Source of the DNA: JAZGDL01 sp036477795 | GTDB lineage: Bacteria > Planctomycetota > Phycisphaerae > UBA1845 | Reading direction: 5' to 3' | Assembly (NCBI GenBank): GCA_036477795.1 | Contig: JAZGDL010000220.1 | Location: 1-8,521, forward strand | DNA: 8,521 nucleotides | Position numbers and translations under genes: made by a program | Notes under the pieces: generated by a model | The model's input: the letters and a program-made list of their open reading frames with translations, nothing else | The model's database searches: none | What the model was told of the DNA's origin: nothing | Shown: one piece after another, positions 6,417-8,521 of the stretch | How the letters are laid out: every line of letters starts with the position of its first letter | Position numbering within the stretch: the stretch's first letter is position 1

Positions 6417-6480
6417 GAACGAAACCCGGTCGGTCGTCCGCGTCTCCGGGCTGCCCACGCTCGACCGGGCCGCCAATCCG

Positions 6481-6502
6481 AGCCGCGACCCTGAGGGAGC
6501 GG
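6481..6502. repeat. Intergenic copy of the repeat found inside the ligase-like gene
   Basis: This 22-base unit begins AGCCGCGACC and ends AGGGAGCGG and matches 1464-1485 at 20 of 22 bases; the two differences are in the centre (CTG against GTC). CCGC and GCGG arms allow a small hairpin. Confidence 0.65.
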
Positions 6503-6536
6503 TTCGCGGTATCTGGTCCGTCCGTCCGGCAACGGG

Positions 6537-6560
6537 GGTGCGAGAAAGGATTCTCGCACC
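6537..6560. repeat. Perfect 10-bp hairpin in the divergent region
   Basis: GGTGCGAGAA (6537-6546) pairs perfectly with TTCTCGCACC (6551-6560) around an AGGA loop. No T-run follows on either strand and no gene ends here, so a terminator role is unlikely. It resembles a REP-like dispersed palindrome. Confidence 0.6.
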
Positions 6561-6660
6561 AGCCCGACCCGTGTGCTGTTATCCAATCTCGTCAACGCAG
6601 CCAACGGGATTCCACCGGTCAACTGCGTCGACCCATGCCACCCTCTCCACATCTCCGATG

Positions 6661-6690
6661 TTCAACATTTCCCGCTCCGAGTAGTATACT
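6661..6690 (+). promoter_or_regulatory. Probable promoter of the globin-kinase gene, likely leaderless
   Basis: TATACT at 6685-6690 is a near-consensus -10 element. A weak -35 candidate, TTCAAC (6661-6666), lies 18 bp upstream. Only six bases separate the -10 from ATG 6697, so transcription would start at or very near the A of the start codon. No Shine-Dalgarno is visible, which agrees with a leaderless mRNA. The palindrome ATGTTCAACAT (6658-6668) overlaps the -35 and may be a protein-binding site. Confidence 0.5.
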
Positions 6691-6696
6691 GACAGA

Positions 6697-7890
6697 ATGG
6701 ACCATGCCACACTCCGGGACATGATGCGATACGTGGGCTTCGACGAAACCGACGCGCACAATCTACACGCCCTGCTGCCGTACGTTGAACCCCACCTGGA
6801 GAACATCGTCGCCCGGTTCTACGACGTGATCGAGGCCCATCCTGCTGCGATGGCGGTATTCACCGAGGGTGACGCTCAGATCGCTCGGCTGAAGCAGGTC
6901 ATTGCCGAATGGCTGAAAACGGTCTTCTGCGGCACGTATGACGAAGCCTATCTCGAGAGCCGGCGGCGCATCGGACGTGCCCATGTGCGCGCGGGATTGC
7001 CTCAGCACTACATGTTCACCAGCATGGAGATCATCAGGCAGGAACTTGTCGCTGCGGTTGGCCGCGCCCATGTGCCTGATGCGACACGAAAGCTTGATTC
7101 GCTCCACAAGCTCCTGGCCGTCGAGCTGGGAATCATGCTCGAAGCCTACAAGGACAGTTACACGGAGCGGGTGCAGGCCAGAGAGCGAGAGGCGGTGGAG
7201 GCCAAACTGACGCGTGCTGAACATCTCGCCGAGCTCGGCCAGTTGGCGGTTTCACTGGCCCATGAGATCAAGAACCCCTTGGCCGGCATCAGCGGGGCGA
7301 TACAAATCATCCGGGAAAGTCTGGGGGCCGATCACGAGCACAGCACCGTTCTCCGCGAGGTTATGGTTCAAATCAATCGACTGGACGCGGTTGTCAAGGA
7401 TTTGCTGGTCTATGCCCGGCCCAGTGATCCTCGCTTCGAGACCTGCAAGCTGGGTGCCGTGGTGGAACGTATTCTGAAGGTGGTGCACAAGGAGCCGTCC
7501 TTGCAGGGAATCGCCATTCGGTGTGTCGGGCATGAAGCCGCGTTGAACATCGAGGCGGACGAGGCCAAGATGGAGCAACTGGTAATGAACCTGGTGCAGA
7601 ACGCAGCCGATGCTTGCGCCCACGGCGGCGAAATCGATCTGACCCTGGTCGATGACGATAGCCGCGTGGTCCTCACCGTTGCTGACAGCGGCCATGGGAT
7701 CACCCCGGAAATACTGGCGCGGGCATTCGAACCGTTCTTCACCAGCAAGGCCAAGGGAACGGGTCTGGGATTATCCATCTGTAAGAACATCGTCGAAGCC
7801 CACAACGGAAGAATCTCCATCGACAGCGAGGTTGATGTGGGGACGCGCGTTGTTGTCTCCCTCCCCAGGAGGCAGAAACCCACGGATTAG
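6697..7890 (+). CDS. Globin-coupled sensor histidine kinase
   Basis: 397 residues, soluble, with no membrane segment. Residues 1-155 are a sensor globin (protoglobin type): FYDVIEAHP at 41-49 puts Y42 at the expected distal position, and IGRAHVRAGLPQHYM (92-106) supplies the proximal heme ligand H96. A coiled-coil linker (about 155-180) leads to the kinase: H box LAHEIKNPLAG with phospho-acceptor H189, N box NLVQNAADA (N302), G1 box DSGHG (330-334), F box FEPFFTSK and G2 box GTGLGLS (354-360). It should bind heme, sense O2, NO or CO in the cytoplasm and autophosphorylate. The partner is the response regulator 29 bp downstream. ATG 6697 is favoured because it gives a complete globin N-terminus next to the -10 box; M9 or M10 are alternatives. 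The last five codons and the stop lie in a palindromic repeat. Most known globin-coupled outputs are chemotaxis receptors or cyclases, so the kinase form is less common. Confidence 0.88.
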   Translation: MDHATLRDMMRYVGFDETDAHNLHALLPYVEPHLENIVARFYDVIEAHPAAMAVFTEGDAQIARLKQVIAEWLKTVFCGTYDEAYLESRRRIGRAHVRAGLPQHYMFTSMEIIRQELVAAVGRAHVPDATRKLDSLHKLLAVELGIMLEAYKDSYTERVQAREREAVEAKLTRAEHLAELGQLAVSLAHEIKNPLAGISGAIQIIRESLGADHEHSTVLREVMVQINRLDAVVKDLLVYARPSDPRFETCKLGAVVERILKVVHKEPSLQGIAIRCVGHEAALNIEADEAKMEQLVMNLVQNAADACAHGGEIDLTLVDDDSRVVLTVADSGHGITPEILARAFEPFFTSKAKGTGLGLSICKNIVEAHNGRISIDSEVDVGTRVVVSLPRRQKPTD

Positions 7891-7900
7891 AACCCGTGGG
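7879..7900. repeat. Palindromic repeat over the kinase stop codon
   Basis: CCCACGG (7879-7885) pairs with CCGTGGG (7894-7900) around an 8-nt loop that contains the TAG stop codon (7888-7890). It lies between two genes of one operon, directly before the next ribosome binding site, so it is more likely an mRNA processing or stability element, or an inserted repeat, than a terminator. Confidence 0.65.
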
Positions 7901-7902
7901 CT

Positions 7903-7909
7903 AAGGTGG
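7903..7909 (+). promoter_or_regulatory. Ribosome binding site of the response regulator
   Basis: AAGGTGG lies 10 nt before ATG 7920, immediately after the palindrome. The in-frame stop TAA at 7902-7904 means 7920 is the first available ATG in this frame. Confidence 0.6.
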
Positions 7910-7919
7910 AAACAGCCCG

Positions 7920-8521
7920 ATGCCCATCCGTGTGCTGATCGTTGAGGATGAGAACCTTATACGGTGGTCTCTGCGCCATAAATTCGAGCACCAGGGATAC
8001 GAAGTCACCGAAGCCGAACGGGGAAACGAAGGCATAGAGCAACTGAGATCCAACCTCTTTGATCTGGTGATGCTCGATCACAAGTTGCCGGATATCAGCG
8101 GGCTGGAGATTCTTCGAGAGCTGCGAAAGACGGACCAGGACGTCGTGGTCATCATGATGACCGCCTACAGCCGGATCGAAGACGCCGTGGAGGCCATCAA
8201 ACTCGGTGCTTTTGACTACGTGTCAAAGCCGTTTGAGATGGACCTCTTGCTGCTGACCGTCGAGAAAGCTCTTGAAACGACCAGGCTGAGACGTGAGGTT
8301 CGCGAGCTGCGCAGGCATCTCCAACACGAGTACGGGTTCGACCGGGTCATCGGCGAACACCAGTCCATGCGCAAGCTTTTTGACATCGTCAACAACGTGT
8401 CCAAGAGCGGGGCCACCACGGTTTTCCTGCGCGGAGAGACCGGAACGGGCAAGGACCTGATCGCCAGAGTGATTCATTACAATTCCGACCGGGCCCCCAA
8501 GCCCTTCATGAACGTCACTTG
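7920..8521 (+). CDS. NtrC-family response regulator (receiver plus start of sigma-54 AAA+ domain), truncated by window end
   Basis: 200 codons are visible and the frame is still open at the right edge. Residues 1-120 are a receiver domain: acidic pair E9/D10 (LIVEDE), phospho-acceptor D53 (VMLDHKLPDISG), T81 (MMTAYS) and K103 (YVSKPFE). A helical linker (about 115-138) precedes the AAA+ domain, which starts with VIGEHQSMRKLFDIV (143-157) and the Walker A motif GETGTGKD (172-179). This pattern marks sigma-54-dependent enhancer-binding activators; the GAFTGA loop and the C-terminal helix-turn-helix that would confirm it lie beyond the window. It should be phosphorylated by the globin-coupled kinase encoded 29 bp upstream and then activate sigma-54 promoters. 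No convincing -24/-12 promoter was found in this window, so its targets lie elsewhere or were missed. Confidence 0.9.
   Translation, partial: MPIRVLIVEDENLIRWSLRHKFEHQGYEVTEAERGNEGIEQLRSNLFDLVMLDHKLPDISGLEILRELRKTDQDVVVIMMTAYSRIEDAVEAIKLGAFDYVSKPFEMDLLLLTVEKALETTRLRREVRELRRHLQHEYGFDRVIGEHQSMRKLFDIVNNVSKSGATTVFLRGETGTGKDLIARVIHYNSDRAPKPFMNVT

Larger units (their letters stand above)
6360..6696. other. Divergent regulatory region between the rrf2 and globin-kinase genes
   Basis: 337 bp without a credible gene. It carries the rrf2 promoter on the left (6389-6416), a repeat unit (6481-6502), a strong hairpin (6537-6560) and the probable kinase promoter on the right (6661-6690). The two genes are transcribed away from each other, so hairpins here do not terminate either gene. 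Confidence 0.6.

Noticed and set aside
5853..6684. Plus-strand open frames across the rrf2 and divergent region
   Set aside because: Composition is that of antisense shadows; the minus-strand Rrf2 and hemerythrin signatures account for this DNA.

Overview
The window is a GC-rich, gene-dense bacterial segment. It holds seven protein genes, two of them cut by the window edges, and many short palindromic repeats. The mix suggests a planctomycete or a similar large-genome environmental bacterium: a COG4880-type beta-propeller lipoprotein, an O-antigen-ligase-like protein with a TPR tail, a globin-coupled kinase with an NtrC-type partner, and repeats scattered between and even inside genes. That assignment is inference; no rRNA or tRNA is present to confirm it.

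Layout, left to right. (1) 1-256, + strand: the C-terminal cytoplasmic domain of a cation diffusion facilitator (metal efflux) protein. (2) 271-2538, +: a polytopic O-antigen ligase/polymerase-like protein with a C-terminal TPR-like region and a cytoplasmic loop that appears to be repeat-derived. (3) 2539-2964: a non-coding stretch whose left half is a repeat structure, two inverted hairpins with compensatory stem changes bracketed by 26-bp direct repeats. (4) 2965-5247, +: a large secreted beta-propeller lipoprotein. (5) 5230-5281: a double hairpin overlapping that gene's stop codon, then a short convergent gap. (6) 6359 down to 5336, -: a two-gene operon in which an Rrf2-family regulator with an Fe-S-type cysteine triad overlaps by 11 bp a hemerythrin-domain protein. 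(7) 6360-6696: a divergent regulatory region with promoters for both sides and more repeats. (8) 6697-7890, +: a soluble globin-coupled sensor histidine kinase. (9) 7920 to the right edge, +: an NtrC-like response regulator, receiver plus the start of the AAA+ domain, cut by the window end.

The right third reads as one gas- or redox-sensing locus. A probable Fe-S Rrf2 repressor, a di-iron hemerythrin and a heme globin kinase sit next to one another, and the kinase output goes to a probable sigma-54-dependent activator. O2 and NO are the obvious candidate signals, but neither ligand nor targets can be read from the sequence. The left part is cell-envelope material (metal efflux, surface polysaccharide, lipoprotein) with no evident functional link to the sensor locus. 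A recurring oddity is that three + strand genes end inside a repeat: one stop codon lies in a direct repeat and two lie in hairpin loops.
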